A stretch of 64,000 nucleotides of DNA from Isoetes taiwanensis (GCA_021234155.1 JAJEKV010000057.1:2263821-2327820); one strand, 5' to 3'. Shown: positions 13,964 through 29,063, numbered from the stretch's first letter. Made by a program: numbers and translations. The notes: generated by a model not told the origin, from the sequence alone.

Positions 13964-14950
13964 TGTTGAAGGTGTTCCTGGCAAAACCTTCAACCTCAGT
14001 GGTTTAGAACCTCCAGATCACTTAGGGTGATCAATCCTCAAAGCAAATGATGGATTAGAATGGAGCAAATTGCAAAAGTTCAACTGTCCCTGAAATTTTG
14101 ACCGTTTTGGGAATGCCAAGTTTGCATATCCATATCTTGGGATCCGTGCACTAAAACTTATTCAAACTTGGAATGGTGAGATAACAATAGTAGAGGATAC
14201 TTGGTATTTAATTTCAGGATTTTTGGAAGCTTTCTTTGCTTACTATGGATTTTTGAACAAGCAGACTTGAAACAGACAATTTTCAATGAGTGTATCAGAA
14301 ATTTTGAAACTTTTGGAATAGCCCACTTTGGGAATCTGTAAGTGGAGATGAGAAAGTCCTAAAATCATGAAACGTGGGCTAGGGTAAGGTGAGTAGGAAG
14401 GCATGCACATGACAAAGTTTCAAAATTTTTGAATGAGCAGTTGGAAACCTATGGATTTTTGAAAAGGCAAACTTGGAAGAGGAAATTTCAATGACACTCT
14501 CAGAAATTTTTACAGTTCTAGAACAAATCCAACTTTGCAAAGCCATAACTATGGATTTATGGGTGCTAAAATCATGAAATTTATTTTGAATGAAAGATGA
14601 ATAGCAAGAGAGTCATGGAAATTAAGCTCAGATTTTTGGAGATATAGTTTGCATATGGGGCATGGCTAAACTTGCAGACTTGGGACAGTTAAATTTCAGT
14701 GCACATATCAGGGATTTTGCTAAAAAATCAAAAAATTTGCATGAAACAACTTGAATAGCATCTATTTGAACTTCATAACAATGCCAAGGGTAGTATTATA
14801 TCAGAATCTCAAAGGAAATATGAAAATACATCAAGAATTTGGATTTTTTTGCTCAAGGCATGTCAAAAAACTGAAATATGGAAGCTATTCTTCAAGTAAG
14901 AGCCCTCAATCCTTCTTTCAGAGCCAAGTCGACATGTTCTTCATGCTCCA
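13964..14950 (-). repeat. LTR of monomer 3
   Basis: 987 bp, TG...CA. Its monomer 3/6 variants, such as a GAAACGTGGGCTAGGG segment, support pairing with the LTR at 29064-30050. Confidence 0.65.
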
Positions 14951-16982
14951 AGCTTCCCCCCCTCTCTGATAGCAAAAGCCCCTTTCTCTAATCCCCTTTT
15001 TTGGTTGATTCTTGGTAAAATCCGTGGCTTTTGTTTGTTTTTAGTGCATGGGTCTGTTTCTTGGCTTGGATCCAGGCATTTCGGGACCTGTAGACCATGA
15101 TTAGGCCGTTGAATCAGAAGAAAAAATGGTTCTTGGCATGATCAAGTTTTTTAGGGTTCTTCAAGAATTCATAGGAAATATCCCACAGTCATTTTTACAA
15201 AAGAAAACTCGGGTATATAAGGCCCAAAATTATGAATTTTATAATTTATTCATATGCTATTTCCATGTGGCTGCCACCTCACATACTCGAGGTGCATTGT
15301 GGCAAAAGGTGATTGGGGAAATGAGTGACTAGGCCAAAGGGAGTAAATAGGAATTTTTTTTTTTGTTTTTTCAAATTTGGCACGATTCCCAAGAAATGGA
15401 GGAGGATCATAACAAGGTCTTTTTCAAAAATTATTTTTTCCACATGGAATCTTTTTTGATGCTCTACGTGATGGGAGAATCTTTTAGCAAAAAAAAGCAT
15501 CTTAATTTTTGGCTCAAAATGAGGCTAATTTTGGTGAGGTGGCAAGGTTATAGAGTGATGTGGCAAATGGGTGATGACATGGCACAATGAGGTGATGATG
15601 TGGCAAGCAAGGTGGTAAAATAACTTTTTTCTAGTCAAAACTTTTTGTGATGTGGTGATGAGGTGGATGACATGTATGGTGATGTGGATGTACTTGAGTG
15701 ATGATGTGGATGACATTTGGCATTTTGAAGATGATGTGGATGATTTGGCATAATATTTGGCACTTGTGCACAAATGGTCTTAGACCTTAGGAATAGCCAA
15801 ATTTGGTGGAGTTTTTTGCATTTTCTCAAGAAAGTGGATGAATAATAGGTATGTGATGTGCTTTGACTAGAAAAAAGAAACTTTGCCAACCTTTGGCTAG
15901 GGGAAATGGTAATGGAGTATGAAGATAGGAAGTCATGAATGGGATCAACATGGTAGGAACATGAAAGAAGCCTTGGAAAATGGAATTCATGCCAAAATGA
16001 CTTGGATCTAGCCACATACCAATGAACCTTGAGGGGTCTTCCAAACTCTAACAAGGGGTCTTCAATTTAGGCTCAAATCTTCTTGCTTGAATCTCAACTT
16101 TCTTGCCATACTTGTATGATGCTCAATCAATGTTGTGCCTTGGTTCTTCATCACAAATGTCTCCTAAGAGTCTTCAAAGGTAGATGTCTTCAATTCTGTT
16201 GCTTGATTAGCTCATGCACACATGTGTCAAACCAAATGTTAGCCAAAGGTGTAGTTCATGCAAGTGGCTCTTCTATGCTGCCAAAATGTGGCAAAAGATC
16301 ATGCCAAACAAAGAAGGATAGGCTGGTCCCCCAGCCTCTTGAACTAGATGTGGATTCACAAGAGCCCTTGATGGTTGCCAATGTGGAAAAACGGTTGGCA
16401 ACATGGGTTTTCATGAGAAAGAGAAGCAAGGTAGTATGGTAGGTAGGCCAAATGATGTGTAAATGATCATGGAACTATGAATGTGGTGGACCTGCATGAC
16501 AAATGAATGTATGATTAGCAAAATAGAGGCGACATATGGAGGCATGATGGTGACTTGAGATGAATGGTTGGGAATGATGTGTACATGGTGTGGACATGAT
16601 GGGACTTATGAATGATATGATAAGAAGAAGGATACACTTGTGAGCGCAGAATATGGACATGATGGGACATACGTGTACATGGCAAATAAGATGTACAGAT
16701 GGAACAGGATGTGGAAACATGGCAAATGAGACGTGCAGATGGAAAAGGATGTGGACATGGAAAATGAGACGTGCAGATGGAAAAGGATGTGGAAAAATGA
16801 CAAATGAGATGTGCACATGGAAAAGGATGTGGTGTGGACATGATGGGATGGTAGCAATATGATAGAATCAGCTATGTATGATCTGTTCGCATGTGCAAAC
16901 ATGTTTTGATGATGAGCACATGTATTACTGTAGCACCAAAGTAAAGTCTTGCTTTGGACTACATCATGGAATGGTACATGCT

Positions 16983-18895
16983 TCAGCCAACTCCAACTCT
17001 GTCAAGTATGCATCCTTCAAATAGTAGGATGCAGATAACTTGTGTTTGCATCAAGATAAGTGGCAAAACAATATGCCACAATGCTATGGCCTGCTCAAAG
17101 ATGATTGTACTAGCATACAAAAGTGGCAAATCTGATGTAACATAGTAATACCTGCTATGTTGGCATGATCCAATCAACTTGGTGTTCTCAAATGCTGAAA
17201 AGGACCTTGGATATTCATGTTTTGCTGCTGCACATTTGGATAAGATGCAGGAGCCACAATTAGAAAGCCCATGGCAGCCCAGCATCTGCCCACGACCCAC
17301 GCGCGTCCTTATCCACGATCCGACCTATGCTCAAGTCTGATTTCTCAAGTTTAACTACATTGTCATGCTCAAAACTAGTCAAAAAATTAACTTCTTCATG
17401 CTCAACCACACATGGGCATTTTCAGACTCTTTTGGACTGCCACAAAGCTGAAATTTAGGACTGATCAGATCTGCACAAGCTTCATATGCTATCACATCAT
17501 CTAAAACTTGCATTTTAAACTCAAAAGTTTGCTTCAAATCATCCAAGAAAGCATAATTCTCCAATTGAGGCATGTGCAAATCATCCTCACCTGAGTTTTC
17601 AGCTGATACACATGTTTCAAAAGTAAAAACTTCATAATGTGAGTCGCTATTATGACTGTCATGGCATTCAAGTCCCCGAACTTATTTTTGGAGCATTGAA
17701 ATAGTGAGAGATCAATGTTTCCCACTTCTAATTCACACAAACATGGTTCATAATCATCCTCAAATGCTTGAATAGTATAAAAGTTCTCATACTCAGGCTG
17801 CTCATGCATTCAACACTCTTTTCTTCATGGCAATGCTCAAACTCAACAACATCATACAAGAGAACATGCTCAAACTGCTCAACCATATGAGATGTGATAA
17901 GACTTACCTCATTAGCAATCAAAACCTCTCGATCCATGTGCATTCTTTAGGGTGTCATGGCTGGCCTTATGTGAATCACCTTCAAAACATGCAAATCTTG
18001 GATTTATATGACTGCTAACGTGCTCTAACTCATGCAAATCAGATTTGGCAATGCTATCCAAGAAAGAAAACACCTTGGGAACATCATGAGGTACCTTTTT
18101 GTCACATGAATATTTGAATTACTTACATCGCCATGACTGATTCTTGCTGTAATTTTCCATGGCCGCAAAAAAGAGAGAGACATACTATCATCCAAGCATA
18201 CCTCATCTTCTTCCATTTTCTCCTCCAAGGTTTCCCTTTGATCTGAATTTATCTTTCTTTTCAAGATATGATAGATTTAGTATCAAGAGGCTGCTCATAA
18301 ACATCATGCTTTTGAAGACACGCCAAAAGATCATCTATTTCCAAAGCTTTTTCAAAGGCTTGTTGTATAGAATAGAACATACCTTTATGAAAGCATTTCA
18401 GCATTTTCTTGTAAACATCGAAATGTGATCTAAAACCTTGCACAAAGTAAACAAGCAAATGAAGAGTAGGCCATTCCACTTTGTACCTTTTGCACTTGAG
18501 CATGTAGGCATGAAATCTTTCCACCTAAACTTGGCACCCCTTCATTCTTGCTCAAAACAATTGTTGGCAGCTCTTGAATGACCTCCTCTTGTGTGGTTGG
18601 CACCCCAAATCTCTTGATGAAGTTCCTTTTGAGTTCATCCCAATCATGTACCTCGCAAGCCTTTTTGGTACTCAAACCAATGGCTTGCTTCCTCTTTCAT
18701 GCACCTGCCAAATACATCAACCTTTTCTCCTCTTCTCTTACCATAATCATCAAAATAGTCTTCAAATCTACAAAGATAAAGCTCAGGTTCTTCAAGACCA
18801 TGATAAAGAGGTGCTGGAATTGGAAAGATCACATCAACTTGTATGGGAATTGGAACTGCTGCAACCTTTTCTCCTTGAGAAGCTTGCTCCATCAC
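16983..18895 (-). pseudogene. gag-like region, monomer 4 (fossil)
   Basis: Gag-like region carrying the same GC-rich private stretch as monomer 1. Broken in several places. Confidence 0.7.
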
Positions 18896-19020
18896 ATTAT
18901 CAAAACTTTAGGCACTCAAAGACCATCAAGAATACTCTGAACATCAGAAACATGCATGCTTAATTGCTCAATAGCCACGAGAATGTCTACCAGGAAAGGA
19001 TCTCGGTAGAACCTCCAAAA

Positions 19021-20009
19021 TGTTGAAGGTGTTCCTGGCAAAACCTTCAACCTCAGTAGTTTAGAACCTCCAGATCACTTAGGGTGATCAATCCTCAAAG
19101 CAAATGATGGATTAGAATGGAGCAAATTGCAAAAGTTCGACTGTCCCTGAAATTTTGACCGTCTTGGGAATGCCAAGTTTGCATATCCATATCTTGGGAT
19201 CCGTGCACTAAAACTTATTCAAACTTGGAATGGTGAGATAACAGTAGTAGAGGATACTTGGTATTTAATTTCAGGATTTTTGGTAGCTTTCTTTGCTTAC
19301 TATGGATTTTTGAACAAGCAGACTTGAAACATACAATTTTCAATGAGTGTATCAGAAATTTTGAAACTTTTCGAACAGCCAACTTTGGGAATCTGTAAGT
19401 GGAGATGAGAAAGTCCTAAAATCATGAAACTTGGGCTGGGGTAAGGTGAGTAGGAAGGCATGCACATGACAAAGTTTCAGAATTTTTGAATGAGCAGTTG
19501 GAAATCTATGGATTTTTGAAAAGGCAAACTTGGAAGAGGAAATTTCAATGACACTCTCAGAAATTTTTACAGTTCTAGAACAGTCAACTTTGCAAAGCCA
19601 TAACTATGGATTTATGGGTGCTAAAATCATGAAATTTATTTTGAATGAAAGATGAATAGCAAGAGAGTCATGGAAATTAAGCTCAGATTTTTGGAGATAT
19701 AGTTTGCATATGGGGCATGGCTAAACTTGAGACTTGGGACAGCTTAAATTTCAAAGGCACATATCAGGGATTTTGCTCAAAAATCAAAAAATTTGCATGA
19801 AACAACTTGAATAGCATCTATTTGAACTTCATAACAATGCCAAGGGTAGTATTATATCAGAATCTCAAAGGAAATATGAAAATACATCAAGAATTTGGAT
19901 TTTTTTTTTTGCTCAAGGCATGTCAAAAACTGAAATATGGAAGCTATTCTTCAAGTAAGAGCCCTCAATCCTTCTTTTCGAGCCAAGTCGACATGTTCTT
20001 CATGCTCCA
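19021..20009 (-). repeat. LTR of monomer 4
   Basis: 989 bp, TG...CA. Shares GTTCGACTGTCC and GACCGTCTTGGG states with the LTR of monomer 1. Confidence 0.65.
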
Positions 20010-22053
20010 AGCTTCCCCCCTCGATAGCAAAAGCCCTTTTTCTAATCCCCTTTTTGGTTGATTCTTGGTAAAATCTGTGGCTTTTGTTAGTTTTAGTGCA
20101 TGGGTCTGCGTTTCTTGGCTTGGATCCAGGCATTTCGGGACCTGTAGACCATGATTAGGCCGTTGAATCAGAAGAAAAAATGGTTCTTGGCATGATCAAG
20201 TTTTTTAGGGTTCTTCAAGAATTCATAGGAAATATCCCACAGTCATTTTTACAAAAGAAAACTCGGGTATATAAGGCCCAACATTATGAATTTTATAATT
20301 TATTCATATGCTATTTCCATGTGGCTGCCACCTCACATACTCGAGGTGCCATGTGGCAAAGGTGATTGGGGAAATGAGTGACTAGGCCAAAGGGAGTAAA
20401 TAGGATTTTTTTTTTGTTTTTCCCAAGAAATGGAATATGAGGATCATAACAAGGTCTTTTTCAAAAATTCTTTTTTCCACATGGAATCTTTTTTGATGCT
20501 CTACGTGATGGGAGAATCTTTTAGCAAAAAAAAACATCTTAATTTTTGGCTCAAAATGAGGCTAATTTTGGTGAGGTGGCAAGGTTATAGAGTGATGTGG
20601 CAAATGGGTGATGACATGGCACAATGAGGTGATGATGTGGCAAGCAAGGTGGTAAAATAACTTTTTTCTAGTCAAAACGTTTTGTGATGTGGTGATGAGG
20701 TGGATGACATGTGCATGGTGATGTGGATGTACTTGAGTGATGATGTGGATGACGTTTGGCATTTTGAAGATGATGTGGATGATTTGGCATAATATTTGGC
20801 ACTTGTGCACAAATGGTCTTAGACCTTAGGAATAGCCAAATTTGGTGGAGTTTTTTGCATTTTCTCAAGAAAGTGGATGAATAATAGGTATATGATGTGC
20901 TTTGACTAGAAAAAAGAAACTTTGCCAACCTTTGGCTAGGGGGAAATGGTAATGGAGTATGAAGATAGGAAGTCATGAATGGGATCAAGATGGTAGGAAC
21001 ATGAAAGAAGCCTTGGAAAATGGAATTCATGCCAAAATGACTTGGATCTAGCCACATATCAATGAACCTTGAGGGGTCTTTCAAACTCTAACAAGGGGTC
21101 TTCAATTTAGGCTCAAATCTTCTTGCTTGAATCTCAACTTTCTTGCCATACTTGTATGATGCTCAATCAATGTTGTGCCTTGGTTCTTCATCACAAATGT
21201 CTCCTAAGAGTCTTCAAAGGTAGATGTCTTCAATTACATTTGCTTGATTAGCTCATGCACACATGTGTCAAACCAAATGTTAGCCAAAGGTGTAGTTCAT
21301 GCAAGTGGCTCTTCTATGTTTGCCAAAATGTGGCAAAAGATCATGCCAAACAAAGAAGGATAGGCTGGTCCCCCAGCCTCTTGAACTAGATGTGGATTCA
21401 CAAGAGCCCTTGATGGTTGCCAATGTGGAAAAACGGTTGGCAACATGGGTTTTCATGAGAAAGAGAAGCAATGTAGTATGGTAGGTAGGCCAAATGATGT
21501 GCAAATGATCATGGAACTATGAATGTGGTGGACCTGCATGACAAATGAATGTATGGTTAGCAAAATAGAGGCGACATATGGAGGCATGATGGTAACTTGA
21601 GATGAATGGTTGGGAATGATGTGTACATGGTGTGGACATGATGGGACTTATGAATGATATGATAAGAAGAAGGATACACTTGTGAGCGCAGAATATGGAC
21701 ATGATGGGACATCGTGTACATGGCAAATAAGATGTACAGATGGAACAGGATGTGGAAACATGGCAAATGAGACGTGCAGATGGAAAAGGATGTGGAAACA
21801 TGGCAAATGAGACGTGCAGATGGAAAAGGATGTGGAAAAATGACAAATGAGATGTGCACATGGAAAAGGATGTGGAAACATGACAAATGAGATGTGCACA
21901 TGGTGTGGACATGATGGGATGGTAGCAATATGATAGAATCAGCTATGTATGATCTGTTCACATGTGTAAACATGTTTTGATGATGAGCACATGTATTACT
22001 GTAGCACCAAAGTAAAGTCTTGCTTTGGACTACATCATGGAATGGTACATGCT

Positions 22054-23918
22054 TCAGCCAACTCCAACTCTGTCAAGTATGCATCCTCCAAATAGTAGGA
22101 TGCAGATAACTTGTGTTTGCATCAAGATAAGTGGCAAAACAATATGCCACAATGCTATGGCCTGCTCAAAGATGATTGTACTAGCATACAAAAGTGGCAA
22201 ATCTGATGTAACATAGTAATACCTGCTATGTTGGCATGATCCAATCAACTTGTTTGTTCTCAAATCTTTGAAAAGGACCTTGGATATTCATGTTTTGTCT
22301 GCTGCACATTTGGATAAGATGTTGCTCAAGTCTGATTTCTCAAGTTCAACTACATTGTCATGCTAAAACTAGTCAAAAAAATTAACTTCTTCATGCTCAA
22401 CCACACATGGGACTGATTCCTTATCATTTTCAGACTCTTTTGGACTGCCACAAACAGACTGCCACAAAGCTGAAATTTAGGACTGATCAGATCTGCACAA
22501 GCTTCATATGTTATCACATCATCTAAAACTTGCATTTTTAACTCAAAAGTTTGCTTCAAATCATCCAAGAAAGCATAATTCTCCAATTGAGGCATGTGCA
22601 AATCATCCTCACTGAAGTTTTCAGCTGATACACATGTCTCAAAAGTAAAAACTTCATAATGTGAGCTGCTATTATGACTGTCATGGCATTCAAGTCCCTG
22701 GAACTTATTTTTGGAGCATTGAAATAGTGAGAGATCAATGTTTCCCACTTCTAATTCACACAAACATGGTTCATAATCATCCTCAAATGCTTGAATAGTA
22801 TAAAAATTCTCATACTCGGGGCTGCTCATGCATTCAACACTCTTTTTCTTCATGGCAATGCTCAAACTCAACAACATCATACAAAAGAACATGCTCAAAC
22901 TGCTCAACCATATGAGATGTGATAAGACTTACCTCATTAGCAATCAAAACCTCTCGATCCATGTGCATTCTTTAGGGTGTCATGGCTGGCCTTATGTGAA
23001 TCACCTTCAAAACATGCAAATCTTGGATTTATATGATCGCTAACGTGCTCTAACTCCCCGCAAATCAGATTTGGCAATGGTATCCAAGAAAGAAAACACC
23101 TTGGGAACATCATGAGGTACCTTTTTGTCACATGAATATGCTGAATTACTTTATTGTCATGACTGATTCTTGCTGTAATTTTCCATGGCCGAAAAAAAAA
23201 GAGAGAGACATACTATCATCCAAGCATACCTCATCTTCTTCCATTTTCTCCTCCAAGGTTTCCCTTTGATCTGAATTTATCTTTCTTTCGCATATGATAG
23301 ATTTAGTATCAAGAGGCTGCTCATAAACATCATGCTTTTGAAGATACGCCAAAAGATCATCTATTTCCAAAGCTTTTTCAAAGGCTTGTTGTATAGAATA
23401 GAACATACCTTTATGAAAGCATTTCAGCATTTTCTTGTAAACATCGAAATGTGATCTAAAACCTTGCACAAAGTAAACAAGCAAATGAAGAGTAGGCCAT
23501 TCCACTTTGTACCTTTTGCACTTGAGCATGTAGGCATGAAATCTTTCCACTAAACTTGGCACCCCTTCATTCTTGCTCAAAACAATTGTTGGCAGCTCTT
23601 GAATGACCTCCTCTTGTGTGGTTGGCACCCCAAATCTCTTGATGAAGTTCCTTTTGAGTTCATCCCAATCATGTACCTCGCAAGCCTTTTGGTACTCAAA
23701 CCAATGGCTTGCTTCCTCTTTCATGCACGCCAAATACATCAATCTTTTCTCCTCTTCTCTTACCATAATCATCAAAATAGTCTTCAAATCTACAAAGATA
23801 AAGCTCGGGTTCTTCAAGACCATGATAAAGAGGTCTTTGGAATTGGAAAGATCACATCAACTTGTATGGGAATTGGAACCGGCGCAACCTTTTCTCCTTG
23901 AGAAGCTTGCTCCATCAC
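22054..23918 (-). pseudogene. gag-like region, monomer 5 (fossil)
   Basis: Gag-like region close to that of monomer 2. The capsid-like motif W.ELKRNFIKRFG is inside a 225-codon open stretch (23146-23823). Broken in several places. Confidence 0.7.
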
Positions 23919-24044
23919 ATTATCAAAACTTTAGGCACTCAAAGACCATCAAGAATACTCTGAACATCAGAAACATGCATGCTTAATTGCTCAATAGCCC
24001 ACGAGAATGTCTACCAGGAAAGGATCTCGGTAGAACCTCCAAAA

Positions 24045-25030
24045 TGTTGAAGGTGTTCCTGGCAAAACCTTCAACCTCAGTGGTTTAGAACCTCCAGATC
24101 ACTTAGGGTGATCAATCCTCAAAGCAAATGATGGATTAGAATGGAGCAAATTGCAAAAGTTCAACTGTCCCTGAAATTTTGACCGTTTTTGGGAATGCCA
24201 AGTTTGCATATCCATATCTTGGGATCCGTGCACTAAAACTTATTCAAACTTGGAATGGTGAGATAACAATAGTAGAGGATACTTGGTATTTAATTTCAGG
24301 ATTTTTGGAAGCTTTCTTTGCTTACTATGGATTTTTGAACAAGCAGACTTGAAACAGACAATTTTCAATGAGTGTATCAGAAATTTTGAAACTTTTCGAA
24401 CAGCCAACTTTGGGAATCTGTAAGTGGAGATGAGAAAGTCCTAAAATCATGAAACTTGGGCTGGGGTAAGGTGAGTAGGAAGGCATGCACATGACAAAGT
24501 TTTAGAATTTTTGAATGAGCAGTTGGAAATCTATGGATTTTTGAAAAGGCAAACTTGGAAGAGGAAATTTCAATGACACTCTCAGAAATTTTTACAGTTC
24601 TAGAACAGTCAACTTTGCAAAGCCATAACTATGGATTTATGGGTGCTAAAATCATGAAATTTATTTTGAATGAAAGATGAGTAGCAAGAGAGTCATGGAA
24701 ATTAAGCTCAGATTTTTGGAGATATAGTTTGCATATGGGGCATGGCTAAACTTGCAGACTTGGGACGCTTAAATTTCAAAGCACATATCGGGGATTTTGC
24801 TCAAAAATAAAAAAATTTGCATGAAACAACTTGAATAGCATCTATTTGAACTTCATAACAATGCAAAGGGTAGTATTATATCAGAATCTCAAAGGAAATA
24901 TGAAAATACATCAAGAATTTGGATTTTTTTGCCCAAGGCATGTCAAAAAACTGAAATATGGAAGCTATTCTTCAAGTAAGAGCCCTCAAACCTTCTTTCA
25001 GAGCCAAGTCGACATGTTCTTCATGCTCCA
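24045..25030 (-). repeat. LTR of monomer 5
   Basis: 986 bp, TG...CA. Shares GATGAGTAGC and TTTTGCCCAAGGC states with the LTR of monomer 2. Confidence 0.65.
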
Positions 25031-27092
25031 AGCTTCCCCCCCTCTCTGATAGCAAAAGCCCCTTTTTCTAATCCCCTTTTTTGGTTGATTCTTGGTAAAA
25101 TCCGTGGCTTTTGTTTGTTTTTAGTGCATGGGTCTGTTTCTTGGCTTGGATCCAGGCATTTCGGGACCTGTAGACCATGATTAGGCCGTTGAATCAGAAG
25201 AAAAAATGGTTCTTGGCATGATCAAGTTTTTTAGGGTTCTTCAAGAATTCATAGGAAATATCCCACAGTCATTTTTACAAAAGAAAACTCGGGTATATAA
25301 GGCCCAAAATTATGAATTTTATAATTTATTCATATGCTATTTCCATGTGGCTGCCACCTCACATACTCGAGGTGCCATGTGGCAAAAGGTGATTGGGGAA
25401 ATGAGTGACTAGGCCAAAGGGAGTAAATAGGAATTTTTTTTTGTTTTTTCAAATTTGGCACGATTCCCAAGAAATGGAATATGAGGATCATAACAAGGTC
25501 TTTTTCAAAAATTATTTTTTCCACATGGAATCTTTTTTGATGCTCTACGTGATGGGAGAATCTTTTAGCAAAAAAAAGCATCTTAATTTTTGGCTCAAAA
25601 TGAGGCTAATTTTGGTGAGGTGGCAAGGTTATAGAGTGATGTGGCAAATGGGTGATGACATGGCACAATGAGGTGATGATGTGGCAAGCAAGGTGGTAAA
25701 ATGACTTTTTTCTAGTCAAAACTTTTTGTGATGTGGTGATGAGGTGGATGACATGTGTATGGTGATGTGGATGTACTTGAGTGATGATGTGGATGACATT
25801 TGGCATTTTGAAGATGATGTGGATGATTTGGCATAATATTTGGCACTTGTGCACAAATGGTCTTAGACCTTAGGAATAGCCAAATTTGGTGGAGTTTTTT
25901 GCATTTTCTCAAGAAAGTTGATGAATAATAGGTATGTGATGTGCTTTGACTAGAAAAAAGAAACTTTGCCAACCTTTGGCTAGGGGAAATGGTAATGGAG
26001 TATGAAGATAGGAAGTCATGAATGGGATCAACATGGTAGGAACATGAAAGAAGCCTTGGAAAATGGAATTCATGCCAAAATGACTTGGATCTAGCCACAT
26101 ACCAATGAACCTTGAGGGGTCTTCCAAACTCTAACAAGGGGTCTTCAATTTAGGCTCAAATCTTCTTGCTTGAATCTCAACTTTCTTGCCATACTTGTAT
26201 GATGCTCAATCAATGTTGTGCCTTGGTTCTTCATCACCAATGTCTCCTAAGAGTCTTCAAAGGTAGATGTCTTCAATTCTGTTGCTTGATTAGCTCATGC
26301 ACACATGTGTCAAACCAAATGTTAGCCAAAGGTGTAGTTCATGCAAGTGGCTCTTCTATGCTGCCAAAATGTGGCAGCATCATGCCAAACAAAGAAGGAT
26401 AGGCTGGTCCTCCAGCCTCTTGAACTAGATGTGGATTCACAAGAGCCCTTGATGGTTGCCAATGTGGAAAAACGGTTGGCAACATGGGTTTTCATGAGAA
26501 AGAGAAGCAAGGTAGTATGGTAGGTAGGCCAAATGATGTGTAAATGATCATGGAACTATGAATGTGGTGGACCTGCATGACAAATGAATGTATAGTTAGC
26601 AAAATAGAGGCGACATATGGAGGCATGATGGTGACTTGAGATGAATGGTTGGGAATGATGTGTACATGTGTGGACATGATGGGACTTATGAATGATATGA
26701 TAAGAAGAAGGATACACTTGTGAGCGCAGAATATGGACATGATGGGACATACGTGTACATGGCAAATAAGATGTACAGATGGAACAGGATGTGGAAACAT
26801 GGCAAATGAGACATGGAGATGGAAAAGGATGTGGAAACATGGCAAATGAGACGTGCAGATGGAAAAGGATGTGGAAAAATGACAAATGAGATGTGCACAT
26901 GGAAAAGGATGTGGAAACATGACAAATGAGATGTGCACATGGTGTGGACATGATGGGATGGTAGCAATATGATAGAATCAGCTATGTATGATCTGTTCAC
27001 ATGTGTAAACATGTTTTGATGATGAGCACATGTATTACTGTAGCACCAAAGTAAAGTCTTGCTTTGGACTACATCATGGAATGGTACATGCT

Positions 27093-28936
27093 TCAGCCAA
27101 CTCCAACTCTGTCAAGTATGCATCCTCCAAATAGTAGGATGCAGATAACTTGTGTTTGCATCAAGATAAGTGGCAAAACAATATGCCACAATGCTATGGC
27201 CTGCTCAAAGATGATTGTACTATTATACAAAAGTGGCAAATCTGATGTAACATAGTAATACCTGCTATGTTGGCATGATCCAATCAACTTGCTGTTCTCA
27301 AATGCTGAAAAGGACCTTGGATATTCATGTTTTGCTACTGCACATTTGGATAAGATGTTGCTCAAGTCTGATTTCTCAAGTTCAACTACATTGTCATGCT
27401 CAAAACTAGTCAAAAAATTAACTTCTTCATGCTCAACCACACATGGGACTGATTCCTTATCATTTTCAGACTCTTTTGGACTGCCACAAAGCTGAAATTT
27501 AGGACTGATCAGATCTGCACAGGCTTCATATGCTATCACATCATTTAAAACTTGCATTTTTAACTCAAAAGTTTGCTTCAAATCATCCAAGAAAGCATAA
27601 TTCTCTAATTGAGGCATGTGCAAATCATCCTCACCTGAGTTTTCAGCTGATACACATGTTTCAAAAGTAAAAACTTCATAATGTAAACTGCTATTATGAC
27701 TGTCATGGCATTCAAGTCCCTGGAACTTATTTTTGGAGCATTGAAATAGTGAGAGATCAATGTTTCCCACTTCTAATTCACACAAACATGGTTCATAATC
27801 ATCCTCAAATGCTTGAATAGTATAAAACTTCTCATACTCAGGCTGCTCATGCATTCAACACTCTTTTCTTCATGGCAATGCTCAAACTCAACAACATCAT
27901 ACAAGAGAACATGCTCAAACTGCTCAACCATATGAGATGTGATAAGACTTACCTCATTAGCAATCAAAAAACCTCGATCCATGTGCATTCTTTAGGGTGT
28001 CATGGCTGGCCTTATGTGAATCACCTTCAAAACATGCAAATCTTGGATTTATATGACTGCTAACGTGCTCTAACTCATGCAAATCAGATTTGGCAATGCT
28101 ATCCAAGAAAGAAAACACCTTAGGAACATCATGAGGTACCTTTTTGTCACATGAATATACTGAATTACTTACTGTCATGACTGATTCTTGCTGTAATTTT
28201 CCATGGCCGCAAAAAAAGAGAGACATACTATCATCCAAGCATACCTCATCTTCTTCCATTTTCTCCTCCAAGGTTTCCCTTTGATCTGAATTTATCTTTC
28301 TTTTCAAGATATGATAGATTTAGTATCAAGAGGCTGCTCATAAACATCATGCTTTTGAAGATACGTCAAAAGATCATCTATTTCCAAAGCTTTTTCAAAG
28401 GCTTGTTGTATAGAATAGAACATACCTTTATGAAAGCATTTCAGCATTTTCTTGTAAACATCGAAATGTGATCTAAAACCTTGCACAAAGTAAACAAGCA
28501 AATGAAGAGTAGGCCATTCCACTTTGTACCTTTTGCACTTGAGCATGTAGGCATGAAATCTTTCCACTAAACTTGGCACCCCTTCATTCTTGCTCAAAAC
28601 AATTGTTGGCAGCTCTTGAATGACCTCCTCTTGTGTGGTTGGCACCCCAAATCTCTTGATGAAGTTCCTTTTGAGTTCATCCCAATCATGTACCTCGCAA
28701 GCCTTTTGGTACTCAAACCAATGGCTTGCTTCCTCTTTCATGCACCTGCCAAATACATCAATCTTTTCTCCTCTTCTCTTACCATAATCATCAAAATAGT
28801 CTTCAAATCTACAAAGATAAAGCTCAGTTCTTCAAGACCATGATAAAGAGGTGCTTTGGAATTGGAAAGATCACATCAACTTGTATGGGAATTGAACCGC
28901 CGCAACCTTTTCTCCTTGAGAAGCTTGCTCCATCAC
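27093..28936 (-). pseudogene. gag-like region, monomer 6 (fossil)
   Basis: Gag-like region. The C-terminal acidic part is open for 253 codons (27093-27854) and the capsid-like motif lies in 28304-28741. Broken by a few disruptions. Confidence 0.7.
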
Positions 28937-29063
28937 ATTATCAAAACTTTAGGCACTCAAAGACCATCAAGAATACTCTGAACATCAGAAAAACATGCAT
29001 GCTTAATTGCTCAATAGCCACGGAGAATGTCTACCAGAAAGGATCTCGGTAGAACCTCCAAAA

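Larger units (their letters stand above)
1..15097. repeat. Higher-order repeat, copy 1 (monomers 1-2-3)
   Basis: Three monomers that differ from each other form a block of 15,097 bp. The next block (15098-30193, 15,096 bp) repeats the same order of variants. Monomers 1 and 4 share a private GC-rich stretch of about 80 bp. Monomers 2 and 5 share AATTACATTTGCTTG and GTGATGTGGATG...GACGTTTGGC variants. Monomers 3 and 6 share TTGGAATAGCCCACTTTGGG and TACTATTATAC. The pairing was read by eye from the sequence. Confidence 0.85.
10083..15097 (-). mobile_element. Array monomer 3 (fossil, type C)
   Basis: Noncoding 10083-11996, gag-like region 11997-13838, LTR 13964-14950. It carries the longest single gag-like open frame in the array (323 codons at 12867-13838), yet is still broken. 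Partner of monomer 6. Confidence 0.85.
15098..20151 (-). mobile_element. Array monomer 4 (fossil, type A)
   Basis: Noncoding 15098-16982, gag-like region 16983-18895, LTR 19021-20009. Shares the GC-rich ~80-bp private stretch and many single variants with monomer 1. Broken. Confidence 0.85.
20152..25177 (-). mobile_element. Array monomer 5 (fossil, type B)
   Basis: Noncoding 20152-22053, gag-like region 22054-23918, LTR 24045-25030. Near-copy of monomer 2, 15.09 kb away, including the same local deletion state near the start and the same TATATG variant ~830 bp in. Broken. Confidence 0.85.
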